Shown here one piece after another: positions 34,701-45,221 of a stretch of 64,000 nt of DNA. How positions within the stretch are numbered: the first letter of the stretch is position 1; each line of letters begins with the position of its first letter. Origin of the DNA: Lineus longissimus (taxonomy: Eukaryota > Nemertea > Pilidiophora > Heteronemertea > Lineidae); contig NC_088314.1 of assembly GCF_910592395.1 (NCBI RefSeq), positions 19,364,070 through 19,428,069 on the forward strand, in the 5' to 3' direction. The position numbers and the translations under genes are program-made. Under the pieces are notes generated by a model. The model did no database searches, was not told the origin of the DNA, and saw nothing but the letters and a program-made list of their open reading frames with translations.

Positions 34701-37700
34701 TTGTTTTTTTACCTCTAAATCACATCTTTACCACCAAACTATTGCAAATGAGGATAAACACTACTATTACAACCTCAACATTTCCATTATAAGTGCTGAA
34801 GAATGCATACCATCCATCCTAACAAGTGAATGGAACGTGATTGAAGGCTGCCTCTAAACTAGGCCATGGTCTATACTGTATATCCGATATGAAGTTTGAT
34901 TCATTTGTCCCTGCAGATTGAGGCCTTGTCGATTACTGAGAAGACAAAGCGAGATGTAGAAGGGCAGCTGAAGAGTGTCGAGGTGACCTTGAAGGAGAGG
35001 GAGATGAATATTCAGAACCTCAAGTCGAGTATTGACAAGGTTAGCCAGGTTTATATAGGGTGTTTCAAAAAACAATGTTCCATCATTGACACGGTTAGTC
35101 TGGTTTATACTGGGTGTTTCAAAAAATGTTTCAGAAACTCAAGTTGAGTTGAGTATTAAAATGATTTGTCAGGGTGATATTGTATTGGGTGTTTCAAAAA
35201 TCTTTCTCAGTCTTAGATTGTTCAGGTAGGTTTATATGGGGTGTTTCGAGAAAAATGTTTTAGTCAACGCCAAGACAGTAAAGAGGCTCGGAGAAATCCA
35301 TTATTGCATGGTTTTTCTCTTGTTTAGATGCAGGCGAGCCATGCATCAGAGGTGAACGCCGTTCATGAGGAGCTCAGTCAACTCCAGGACAGCAGCAGAG
35401 AGACACATGAAAAATTAGAGGACCAGGTAAAAGAAGACTATAATAAGATGTTGAAAAATGACCCGTCACAGCAAAACCAGGCTTATGTTGTGACCCGTCG
35501 CAGCAAAACTAGGCTTATGTTGTGACCCGTCACAGCAAAACTAGGCTTATGTTGTGACCCGTCACAGCAAAACTAGGCTTATGTTGTGACCCATCACAGC
35601 AAAACCAGGCTTATGTTGCTCTGAGCTTGGCAGAATGAGACGGACTGGTTGTTCATTTCACTGTTGTCTGCCTTTTGTGAAATCTGAGTACATCAATTTC
35701 TTCCATTATATCCTGGTGTCATTTGGGAAAAAGTGCTGCTGATAAATGTACCAGCACTGTTGTGCAGTTTACATGTATGTTGTAGTTGGTCTCATCTATC
35801 CTGATGCAGCTGCCTGAAGGCTTTCCTGATGACTTTTTACCATAAACTTTGGCGATGTGAAAGTTGGCAAATTTGCTTATTTTCAGTTGGCAGAAGACTA
35901 AATAGTGCATTTGCTCCCGAAATTAATGGTTAGTGGATTACAGGTGAAATTTTAACACCTTTAAAGTTAGCGTTTCAGTGCATTTGCAAAATTTGCGAAA
36001 AAAAATTCTTGCGAAAATTTTAGGGTTTAAGTATTTACTTTTAGAAGCTTTTCTTCAGATTGCATCTCTCCAAGCAGAGAAGAGTAAACTAGCTCTGGAA
36101 AAGTCATCACTTCAGACTAGCCTTGATGATGGTAGCAGCGATTTCATTGAAAAGGAAAGCAAACTTCAACAAGAAAAGGTAGTCATGCAAACTGGTTTGA
36201 ATTGAATTTCCTTTGAGCAATACTCTCCCCTTCCTGAGCCTCAATCGGTATCATACAACTGATGCATTATCGAGTCACGAGTTTCTGAATGGAACCCTAT
36301 TGCAGACCCTTTTGTCCACATGTTCATCAGGCTGAATCTTGCCAACTGATCTGCGCCAGACTTTTAAAAAGTCATGCACATTTTTCAGGAATAGGTTCCT
36401 TTTGATTTGATTTACTAATTAAGGAATCATTTCTAAATCATGAATACATTTTGTCACCTTATTATTAGGTTAGGTTAGATGTAGACCTGATATCTGGAAT
36501 GTTTATGACTCTGATGAATCTCTCCAACATCTTTCAGTCCGAACTGCGAACAAATATTGAAAATCTTAAGAAACAACTCGCAGAGAAGGACACAAGTCTC
36601 GAGCAGCTTAGCAAAGAGTTAAAGAAGGAAAAATCGACATTGGAGGAGAAACTCCGCGTTGAATCGTTGATGAGTATGAAGCTTGGTGAACTTGAGACGT
36701 TGAAGCATGATCTGAATGAGAAAGTGGTCGGTTTGGAGAAAGATTTGGCGACGGCTGTGACTACTTACCAATCCAAGGTTAGTGTTAAGTTACGAGTTTG
36801 CACTGTACAGGGTATATCAAAAGGTGCAGGTGAGTACAAACTTGGGACAGCGAGGCGTGAGCTCAGTGAGAAAGTGACCGACTTGGAGAAAGTTTTCGAA
36901 AGTGACCAGTTATCAGTCCTTATGCTGATACGGATAAAACTCGGTAGAAAGAGGACGAATTCTGTGTACATTCTCTCCGTATACCTTTAAGGATCCGTGA
37001 TAAGTCCCTGATCTTAATCTCCCCATTGATGCAAAATTGAACTGCCGAAATTGCAGTCATTTTCCAGTGCTATGTTTGTCTGGAGCTATTTGGTTCAAGG
37101 TCATGATATTGCGAGAATGGGCTAGCAAAATATTAAAACAAACGCATGATAATTCTGTGCCAGATTTCCTCTTCCTAATCCATGAAAAAATTTTTTCAAA
37201 AATTCAATGAATTTTGAAATAAACTTACCAGAATGTAACACAAAAGTGTTGAAATCTGACTTTTTTTCTTGGCTCGACAGTGCCATTTAATACCTTGTTT
37301 CTGTAAACCTGTTGTTAAATTACTCCATTTATTTATAAATTATCAGTTTTTCAGCCATTGATAGCATTGTTTGATTGAAATTCTCAACTTTGCAAATCAT
37401 TTGCTCTAACTGCAGTTAAAGTAGGTCATACCATGGGAAACTTGTGGTCAAACTTTTAACACCATATATATGCTTACTCTACAGTTGATGTGTAAGTGTA
37501 GGTCTGGTAGTGTTGGTATGCCAAAACCATGAGAAAATCTAAACTTAGCAAACAAAGAAAGCAAAAATAAACTCCTAGACTCCGTCTGCAGTCCCAGACT
37601 CTGTCTGCGGTCCTAGACTCTGTCTGCACTCACCCGTCCTATACTTTTGAACTACATTGTTCTTGCCAGACAACCATAATTTTCGTCAGGAGCTCCTTGC

Positions 37701-40700
37701 AGCCCCTAGCAGAATTTCAAAAGTTCTTGACTCAATATTAAAAAAGTGAGTGAGCGTGAAGAAGGAGAGGAAGCTCGAGCGACTGCTGGAACAGATAGAA
37801 ATTCATTGCTCAGTAGCTCTTATTTACATCTAGAGAGTTCGGCATATGTTTTATGACTTTTCGTCCTGATTTCCCAAAGGTCTCCTCTCCATGATCAGTG
37901 TTTCTTTCAGCTTGAAGTCAGTGTGAAGAAGGAAAAGGAACTAGAGCAAATGCTTGAACAGAAAGAAGGCCGCCAGGTCGACATGCAGAAAAAGATCGAG
38001 GTATTGCATTCAACGGATATAAGTCGTACTTCCACCTATCAAATCCCCGTGTCTTTTGTGCTTACACCTATGAATTGCCGTGTCTAAATAGACACGGGGT
38101 TTTATGATAGGTGGAACTACGACTATAGAGTGTAAAGTTTGTCGCTTAAAGCTACGCACAAAATGACAAAAATATTGCTTTGTGTCATTTTGTCTGTCAC
38201 AAAAGAAAAATCATTGCCCCAGAGCAATGTTTTTGGACTTGAAACTTCAATGTATCTCGGCCAAAAACAATCGTTTCATCCGCTGGTGCGGACTAAAAAT
38301 AATTTGAAAACATTTCCTCGGTAACACGCTGCTTGTTGAAAGGCGTGGGTCATCACGGATTGTGTGTGTACCCTGTAGTTTTCGACTCCGCCACATCATT
38401 TTTCTCGTCGTGTGCAGGTGGCAGTGTTTAGTTTTCATCGTCGTTTTGTTGATCGTGGGCACGTCGCTTCAATGTCATTTTTCGGCTGTGGAAAATTTTC
38501 TTATGGTGGTATGTTTTGGTTAATTTTAAAGAACTTCATCACCCCAAAACGAGATATATCCATTTTTGCCATTCTGGAGTATCTAGGAATGTTTACTTTG
38601 CCATAATTGGACAAAGCATCACCAAGAATTAGAATGAGCCATATGAAGCAAAATGCTGACGAAACCTCAAGGTCATTTTACGCATTTTGTGTGATGTGCC
38701 ATTTTTTGTGTGAAATGGGCTGTGGTGTGTCAGATTCACATAAACAGAAGAAGTGTCCAGGTTTCACTTTATGAAGAAAGGTAATCACATGAAATTTGAA
38801 AAAAATGTATTTTTTGTAATCATCTTGCAGATTCATTCAACATAATCAATCTCACCAAGCATGCTTCACCTAACTGTTGGTATTTTTTGTAAACAAATCA
38901 GCCTGCGGTAGCTTTCTATCTAGTTATGTTGTCTTTCTCACGAAATCTCACCCCACTTTTCCTAGGTGCTAGAACGGGAGGTGGCCAAGTCATGCAATCA
39001 GTGCCTCAACTATGAAGAGCAACTGGTCCGTCTGCAGGAAAACTTCAGGGTAAACAAATACAGAATTCCTTAATGAAATCTAGTGTTCTTCACTGCAGTT
39101 TTAAAATAAGGGCACCCTGCCCCTCTTTCTTTGCCACGGGATGTTTTCTGAACCTCTTTAAAGCCCAGCCTCTCTTTATAAAAAAAAACGCAACCAGATG
39201 ACTCCTCATGCCTCTAAACTACATCTTATATCAATAAAACATTTTAAAAATACTAAATGTCGGAGAAAAATAAATGAAAATATTCTATTCTGAGGTTGCA
39301 GAAACTGATGGTGGAGTCGCCCCACTCAACTCAAAACCTGTGGAGAACACTGCTGACCTATGAGTTTCTCCTGCGGTTTAATTTCATACCTTGTAAATTT
39401 ACTCTGCGTGTAAAAATTTGAACTTTGTGTACTATTATAATATCAAAAACGTGTGTACCTCTCAAAAATTTCTTTAAGAGGTAGAATTTACATTTGGCCT
39501 GACCCTCCCAACTAACACTATTTTTATTATACTTTCACAAAATTAACAAATAACAGTGTGATCAGCTTGTTTTTGTTAAAAACTCATATTCTTATAAATT
39601 TTTGTTATTGTGTTATAATGTAATGTGTAATTTTGCCTGAGAGTTGATGTTTTGATAGTAAGGCTGTCCGAAGTCTATTGTCCAAGAAAAGCTTACCTGA
39701 TTGATGGACATGACGCTAGTCTCCCCCACGCACTATAACAGACTGGAAGATTATCTTAATATTTTGACAAAATCTGTCGGGTATAGTCTGCTAACTTTAT
39801 AACTCGACATTTTATGCTTAGAATTCGGTTTGTCTGGGTAAGGTGTGCAAGAGACAGAATGGAAATGTCACAAATTCAGTATGTGCTTCAACATTTCAAA
39901 AATGGCTTGGTCTCAAGCTCTCAAAATGTTGTTTTTTGTGATTTCTCAAATATCGTTTTTTGCCCTGCTAACAGGACACTACCGAAAGATGCAATCAGCT
40001 CGAAAAAAATTTGAAGAATTCCAACCACACGACGACGGAGCTACAGGACAAACTTGCCACAACGGAGTTAGACTTGAAAAATTCCATGGACAATGAAATC
40101 GCCTTGAATCTGTCTCTTGAACAAATGAGTGAGGTGGGTTCAAAACTATCAAATTACAGTGAAACCTCCCTTAGCAGACACCTCCGCAATTAGGATACGC
40201 TTTCTGTTAGGGACACTGATTTTGTTCCCAGAGTGATCCATTCCATTCATTTTGACCTCGATAATAAGGACACCTCTAGTCAGGAGAACATTTGTCTGTT
40301 CCGAGGTTGTTCTTTATTATAGAGAGATTCTAATTAAGATATTGGTGGCAGATATCTGACACTTTTTTTGTTGTGTTTTTTTATCTGAGCATTTCTTTTC
40401 AGATCAAGAAGAGTTTGGATGGAAAGTTGATCGATCTTGATGCTTCATTGGCATCCATGAGACGGGATAAGAACTCACTTGAGGAGGAAAAGGTGCAAAA
40501 AATAAAAAATGTTGAATCCCTTTTGAGTGCGGGAAGTCATTCTGAAAATTTCCGTGTCCATTTTTTCTACAGATTTTTCAACCAGTGTTTTTACTAGGCG
40601 TGATCGAAATTTTGTGCCGAGCGGGAAATTGTGCTGGCAGCAAAAAGGTTTACCCCACCTCACTAAATCATTCTAAGGGCATGCAACTGACTCTCTCTTC

Positions 40701-43700
40701 ATAGTTATATTAGGGATAATGAACATAATGATTTCGGCAGAAGTTTTCTTCAGCGGCTTAAAAACAGTTGAGGTGATATAGTTCAACTACTGAGGCCATG
40801 ATTTCTGGTGTTCCCAAGCACTTAGTCATTTACATGGCAGATGAATGTAGAATGGGGATGTGCATTGAACTAGATAGAAAGGAATTCATGATTTTTCATG
40901 AGTCCGATTATGCCCATGAATTCCTCATTTTGCCTTTTTCTCTAGGTTATCCTTGAAGACAAGATAGTTGAGCTAAAACGTCAGGAATCAAACAACCAAG
41001 ATGTCATCTTGAGTCTTAATAAGGACCTGGATTCGTCGAAGTCAAATCTAGAGAAAGTTGCCTGGGACAAAGAAAAGGTAAATAGCGTACTGTGAACTCT
41101 TTACCTTATGAATATGATGTACATGTGCTTACACTGGGATGATACACATGAAAATAATGATAATAACGTGATTGACATTTATATGGGGCCTTTCCAAAGC
41201 CTGATCAAGGCACTACCCCACCAAAGTGGTCCCGAAAACATCAAGTCTAAAGCTGACTTTTGATAGTGTCAATGTTCGGAGAGAGTTTCAAATGCTGGGG
41301 GACACCGTTCCAGTTCCACAGCACAGGGGCACAGGATGAGATACCATGATCACCAAAACCCGCAGAGTTCCCTTTACAGAAATTTGGACAATGTTTGAAG
41401 ATGCCACTGATCCTTATTTAGTTATAATCTTTTTTTGCTTCCCAGGAATTATCTAGTCAAAATGATGCCAAGCAGCTGCTGATAAATCAAAAGTTGGAAC
41501 TGCAGAATTTGATCAAGGGGCTTCAGATACAATCTGATAAGGTACGAGTTTTGGGATTATTTTCCTTTGGCCACTTATTGCCCTTTAAGGACTGCAAGGA
41601 CTATTTTCAGAAAATGTTGGATTGTACATGTGCAATTAAAGAGGTACACTATTCGTGAAAGTGGATTTTACTTTTTTTTTAGCTTCGGCGAGACTTGGAT
41701 GAATCTAAAGAAGTTGCTAACCATGTTCAGACCATGCTCCGGGAGGCGAACTCAAAGTTACAAGATGAGCTGGTAAGGGCGGACGAACCTAGTCTGAAAT
41801 AAAAAAAATGACAGTGTTCCTGGTACGTGTCAGGTCCACAGTGTTGGGTTTGAACTAGGATCTGTGCAGCAAGGCCAGAATATGAACTATCTGCCTGCTG
41901 ACAGTATTGCATGGGTTTGAACTGTTTGGCGCCGACACTGTAGAGGCCAAGGCTTTACTGCCTGGTTGAGTGTTATGGCCCAGATGTGAATCGCTTGTAT
42001 GTGCTACAGGCCTAGCCACCATGAAACGATGTTATGGGCCTATGTTCGATCTGTAGGGGTAGGCTAATATGCAATAGAGCCAAGGTTTGAACTGCTGGGG
42101 TTTGCCTTCTTTGCAATAGGGTCCAGGTTTCTCTTGGGTAGGCTACTATGCAATCGGACCCAGGGTTAAACTGCTGGTGTAGGCTACTATGCAATAGAGC
42201 CAAGGTTTGAAATGCTGGGGTTTGCCTTCTTTGCAATAGGGTCCAGGTTTCTCTTGGGTAGGCTACTATGCAATAGGACCCAGGGTTAAACTGCTGGTGT
42301 AGGCTACTATGCAATAGGGCCAAGGTTTGAAATGCTGGGGTTTGCCTTCTTTGCAATAGGGTCCAGGTTTCTCTTGGGTAGGCTACTATGCAATCGGACC
42401 CAGGGTTAAACTGCTGGTGTAGGCTACTATGCAATAGGGCCTAGGTTTGAACTGCTGGGGTTTGCCTTCTTTGCAATAGGGTCCAGGTTTCTCTTGGGTA
42501 GGCTACTATGCAATCGGACCCAGGGTTAAACTGCTGGTGTAGGCTACTATGCAATAGGGCCAAGGTTTGAAATGCTGGGGTTTGCCTTCTTTGCAATAGG
42601 GTCCAGGTTTCTCTTGGGTAGGCTACTATGCAATCGGACCCAGGGTTAAACTGCTGGTGTAGGCTACTATGCAATAGAGCCAAGGTTTGAACTGCTGGGG
42701 TTTGCCTTCTTTGCAATAGGGTCCAGGTTTCTCTTGGGTAGGCTACTATGCAATCGGACCCAGGGTTAAACTGCTGGTGTAGGCTACTATACAACAGGGC
42801 CCAGGTATGAACTTTGGGACAGGCTGTTATGCTACACTGTTGGTTGCCCTTCACAGACACCTTTCACATCTGCTTCACCTTCCTCTTCAGGCAGCAGAGT
42901 CCAGCCTGAAAACTTCCCTTCAGAACGAACTCGACGAGATGCGAGCTAGAATGAACATGCAGATATCCGCCCTGAATGAAAACCTCGGCACGATCCGTTC
43001 GGATCTAAACAGTGCTAATCAAATCCTCAAACAGAAAGATCAACAGATTGATGAAACTTCAGGCCAACGGTTGGGTAGGTATCTGCAGGTCGATGAAACA
43101 TCAGGCCAACGGTTGGGTAGGTATCTGCAGATTGATGAAACATTAGGCCAACGGTTGGGTAGGTATCTGCAGATTGATGAAACATCAGGCCAACGGTTGG
43201 GTAGGTATCTGCAGATTGATGAAACATCAGGCCAACGGTTGGGTAGGTATCTGCAGATTGATGAAACATTAGGCCAACGGTTGGGTAGGTATCTGCAGAT
43301 TGATGAAACATCAGGCCAACGGTTGGGTAGGTATCTGCAGATTGATGAAACATTAGGCCAACGGTTGGGTAGGTATCTGCAGATTGATGAAACATTAGGC
43401 CAACGGTTGGGTAGGTATCTGCAGATTGATGAAACATCAGGCCAACGGTTGGGTAGGTATCTGCAGATTGATGAAACATTAGGCCAACGGTTGGGTAGGT
43501 ATCTGCAGATTGATGAAACATTAGGCCAACGGTTGGGTAGGTATCTGCAGATTGATGAAACATTAGGCCAACGGTTGGGTAGGTATCTGCAGATTAATGA
43601 AACATCAGGCCAACGGTTGGGTAGGTATCTGCAGATTGATGAAACTTCAGGCCAACGGTTGGGTAGGTATCTGCAGATCGATGAAACATCAGGCCAACGG

Positions 43701-45027
43701 TTGGGTAGGTATCTGCAGATTGATGAAACATCAGGCCAACGGTTGGGTAGGTATCTGCAGATCGATGAAACTTCAAGCCAACGGTTGGGTAGGTATCTGC
43801 AGATTGATGAAACTTCAGGCCAACGGTTGGGTAGGTATCTGCAGATCGATGAAACATCAGGCCAACAGTTGGGTAGGTATCTGCAGATTGATGAAACATT
43901 AGGCCAACGGTTGGGTAGGTATCTGCAGATTGATGAAACTTCAGGCCAACGGTTGGGTAGGTATCTGCAGATCGGTGAAACATTAGGCCAAAGGTTGGGA
44001 AGGTGTCGACCCGTGAGATCCCCCCCAAATTCTTTGCATTATGCAAGAATGATCATACGGCAGGTCACTGCAGCAAAATCTCTCTTGCGGGATGTTGAAC
44101 TGGTAATTTTTGATTGCAGAACTGGAAGCCAAACTAGACAACAACAACGACGAGAGGCGCGTTTTATTAGAACGGTGCTTGTCAAGTGAAACGGAATGTG
44201 AAAAGTTACGTGAGAAGACAGCCGAGATGAGACGGAGACTGGACGATTCGCAGGCAGCCCTGCAAGAACTTGGGCGGGAAAACCAGTCATTGCAGATACA
44301 GTCGTCAAAAACAACAAATCGCAAGTGGCTTGATGATAAAGACACTGCAAACTGCCTTGCCTGTGATAAAGCTTTCTCTGTGACCGTCAGAAGGGTACGC
44401 TTCTCTATTTATTAATCTTTCCCAGGCCAGCCTGTTGCCCATTTGTACTCCTGGGTGGAGGGAAGCAGTGTAGGGTTAGATGTTTTTCTCAAGGATATGG
44501 ATATCAGACAGCAGTGATCCTCCCAAGAGTCAGACCCATGACCTCCTGATTATAAGCCAAGCCCATTAACCACTATACCACCGATCTCGAATGTGACAGA
44601 CTATTGAGAGCATTGATTGTTCGAGTACATGCATTTGAATGGTTGATATCCTCTTGGGTGCTAGTTTCACTGATCTGTACATGATCGGGTAAAGTTTCAT
44701 CAAGTGCTCTCAAGATAGTTATGCCTGTCTGTCCACCCCACACTTCCAGTTTTCCGTGTACCAATACAGGTTGGACTGTGGTGCCCTCTGGCACAAGGTT
44801 ATGTAATCAACACAGCTCACCAATGCATTTTCATGGTAATATTCATCAAAATTGTATATTTTTTTCAGCATCATTGCCGTAATTGTGGCCACATCTACTG
44901 CAATGAGTGCTCATCAAGAATGGCGCCTATCGCATCCTCCAAGAAACCCGTCCGCGTCTGCGATTCCTGCTTCATAGAACTCGGCCAGCACAGATCAAAC
45001 TCAATCACTCTGTCCACAAAGTCATAG
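25727..45027 (+). CDS. EEA1: Early endosome antigen 1 (Rab5/PI3P tether with FYVE domain)
   Basis: EEA1 bridges early endosomes, with the N-terminus binding Rab5 and the C-terminal FYVE domain binding PI3P. Coding exons: 25727-25783 (start uncertain; ATG 25775 also fits), 25902-25967, 26511-26609, 27715-27873, 28282-28302, 28957-29139, 29476-29696, 30171-30477, 30933-31100, 31237-31374, 31670-31839, 32313-32460, 32628-32858, 33153-33287, 33649-33966, 34917-35039, 35328-35426, 36059-36178, 36538-36777, 37911-38000, 38966-39049, 39975-40133, 40403-40492, 40946-41077, 41446-41541, 41683-41772, 42891-43074, 44120-44394, 44869-45027. These total 4,362 nt, about 1,453 aa (human 1,411), with all phases consistent. 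Two C2H2 fingers each start GFICPMC. Typical words are EEKWYSTELKKE, ELVQVQTLMDKL, ALNENLGTIRSD and DERRVLLERCL. The FYVE domain is NCLACDKAFSVTVRRHHCRN with RVCDSC. The middle is coiled coil. Confidence 0.95.
26511..26609 (+). other. EEA1: EEA1 exon with first (extra) C2H2 finger
   Basis: The exon encodes GFICPMCHMSLESADAL followed by H-x3-H. It is 33 codons long with phase 0 at both ends. It closely resembles the start of the next exon (27715-27873), which carries the finger orthologous to the single one in vertebrate EEA1. It looks like an exon duplication. Confidence 0.8.
28282..28302 (+). other. EEA1: 21-nt EEA1 microexon
   Basis: A pyrimidine-rich tract ending tgctttcatag precedes GACGCTAATATGGCTTTGGAG, which is followed by the donor gtaatt. 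It would insert D-A-N-M-A-L-E between TSLK and EEKWYS, a position that is directly joined in vertebrate EEA1 (ASLKEEKWYS). Phase is 0 on both sides, so skipping leaves the frame intact. It is the weakest exon of the model. Confidence 0.5.
29172..29300 (+). mobile_element. tRNA-derived SINE copy in EEA1 intron
   Basis: ttggttagagcgctggg (A box) and gggttcaaatcttgg (B box) lie at tRNA spacing. After the head, ggattactgctgt and gagcaagacaat match the copy read on the minus strand at 44420-44590. The 3' end is not clear. Confidence 0.55.
29901..30080 (+). mobile_element. tRNA-derived SINE copy in EEA1 intron
   Basis: A tRNA-like head (gtggcttggacttggactcc followed by ctggtcgaatctcac) is followed by a body with actccacccaggtgtgtaaa. 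The body motif also occurs in the copy at 44420-44590 (minus), so the two belong to one family with a conserved central segment. Confidence 0.55.
30713..30905. mobile_element. MITE-like repeat, family shared with 61096
   Basis: The left end ctataggcaggagcc and right end cacctccagcctatag form inverted repeats about 190 bp apart. A diverged copy lies in a glutamate receptor intron at 61096-61290. No open frame is present. Confidence 0.6.
32165..32290. repeat. Minisatellite, 24-bp unit, 5 copies, in EEA1 intron
   Basis: The unit cttgactctttaaataatgc plus aaaa is repeated five times almost perfectly, ending only about 20 bp before the acceptor of the exon at 32313. As the unit is eight codons and lacks stops, it yields spurious repetitive frames on both strands. 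Confidence 0.9.
34255..34690. repeat. Minisatellite, 20-bp unit, about 22 copies, in EEA1 intron
   Basis: The unit gccaaactgccccaggaggt varies at two or three positions (a/g), and the order of variants is partly repeated. The unit has no stop codon in any of the six frames and is not a multiple of three, so every frame stays open for about 145 codons. This explains the long overlapping frames on both strands, which are not genes. Confidence 0.95.
35041..35245. repeat. Degenerate repeats derived from an EEA1 exon end
   Basis: The word ggtttatatagggtgtttca and close variants recurs four times at 50-80 bp spacing. Between copies, aaactcaagttgagt resembles the end of the preceding exon (aacctcaagtcgagt), and cattgacacggttagtctgg resembles its splice junction (attgacaaggttagccagg). 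The exon end and its donor therefore seem to have been copied into the intron. Confidence 0.6.
35455..35622. repeat. Tandem repeat, about 32-bp unit, 5 copies, in EEA1 intron
   Basis: The unit tgtgacccgtcacagcaaaa followed by ctaggcttatgt is repeated five times. A single related copy lies at 31440 in another intron of the same gene, so the unit may derive from a dispersed element. Confidence 0.85.
38022..38124. mobile_element. Fold-back MITE, short deletion copy (family copy 1)
   Basis: The ends agtcgtacttccacctatca and tgataggtggaactacgact are inverted repeats. The core gtgtcttttgtgcttacacc and aattgccgtgtctaaatag is shared with the copies at 46671 and 58809, but the centre is deleted. Possible 3-bp duplication ATA at both sides. 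It is in an EEA1 intron. Confidence 0.8.
40155..40340. mobile_element. MITE of the 'acctccctta' family in EEA1 intron
   Basis: It starts cagtgaaacctcccttagca and contains ttgacctcgataataaggac. It aligns with 45041-45221 over most of its length. The right end is eroded (agagagattctaatt). Confidence 0.6.
42030..42815. repeat. Tandem array, 120-bp unit, about 6.5 copies, before an EEA1 exon
   Basis: The unit contains aggctactatgcaat twice (once followed by agggc/agagc and once by cggaccc), so it is itself a diverged dimer of about 60 bp. Copies differ by a few bases. It ends about 75 bp before the exon at 42891. Open frames of about 140 codons on the minus strand are by-products of the array. 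Confidence 0.9.
43047..44005 (+). repeat. EEA1: 42-bp array of 23 units copying an EEA1 exon end and its 5' splice site
   Basis: The exon beginning at 42891 ends with 28 nt (43047-43074) followed by the donor gtaggt. These 28 nt plus the 14 intronic nt gtaggtatctgcag form a 42-bp unit repeated to about 44005. Units differ by single bases (acttca, acatca, acatta). The whole array is open in the EEA1 frame, adding R-Y-L-Q-I-D-E-T-S-G-Q-R-L-G per unit. All donors except the last (gggaaggt) are kept. The phase-1 donor is supported because joining to 44120 gives the conserved ELEAKLDNNNDERR. Confidence 0.9.
44420..44590 (-). mobile_element. tRNA-derived SINE in the last EEA1 intron
   Basis: Read on the minus strand, the head has ggtggtatagtggttaatgg (A box) and atgggtctgactctt (B box). 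It is followed by ggatcactgctgt and ctccacccaggagtacaaat. These body words recur in the copies at 29172 and 29901. Confidence 0.65.
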
Positions 45028-45040
45028 CCGATTTTTTAAT

Positions 45041-45221
45041 TCAGTGGAACCTCCCTTAGCGGACACCTCTCTATTAAGGACAACCTCTTCATGAAGGATA
45101 CTAGTTTTGATTCCAAATTGGTTGATTCCATTCAATTTTGACCTCTCTAATCAGGACACCTCTCTATTAAGGACAGCACATGTCAGTCCTGAGGGTGTCC
45201 TTATTAGAGAGGTTCTACCGT
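45041..45221. mobile_element. MITE in the EEA1 3' untranslated region
   Basis: The ends cagtggaacctcccttagcg and ccttattagagaggttctac are imperfect inverted repeats; the first resembles pogo/Tigger-type termini. It begins 14 bp after the stop codon, so it is probably transcribed as part of the EEA1 mRNA. Two relatives are at 40155 and 4733. Confidence 0.65.

Noticed and set aside
34209-34857. Six overlapping open frames of 140-180 codons on both strands
   Set aside because: They all come from a 20-bp minisatellite with no stop codons. No frame has non-repetitive coding character.
42012-42860. Minus-strand frames of about 140 codons repeating HSSLHQQFNPGSD
   Set aside because: By-products of the 120-bp tandem array in an EEA1 intron.
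43027-44046. Antisense open frames of 178 and 150 codons (repeating MFHQSADTYPTVGL)
   Set aside because: These are mirror products of the 42-bp array.
42807-44189. A 460-codon open frame across the 42-bp array as a stand-alone repetitive protein
   Set aside because: Its first part is a true EEA1 exon and its last part overlaps the next acceptor. The middle is the amplified exon/intron border. It is better explained as EEA1 plus an intronic array.
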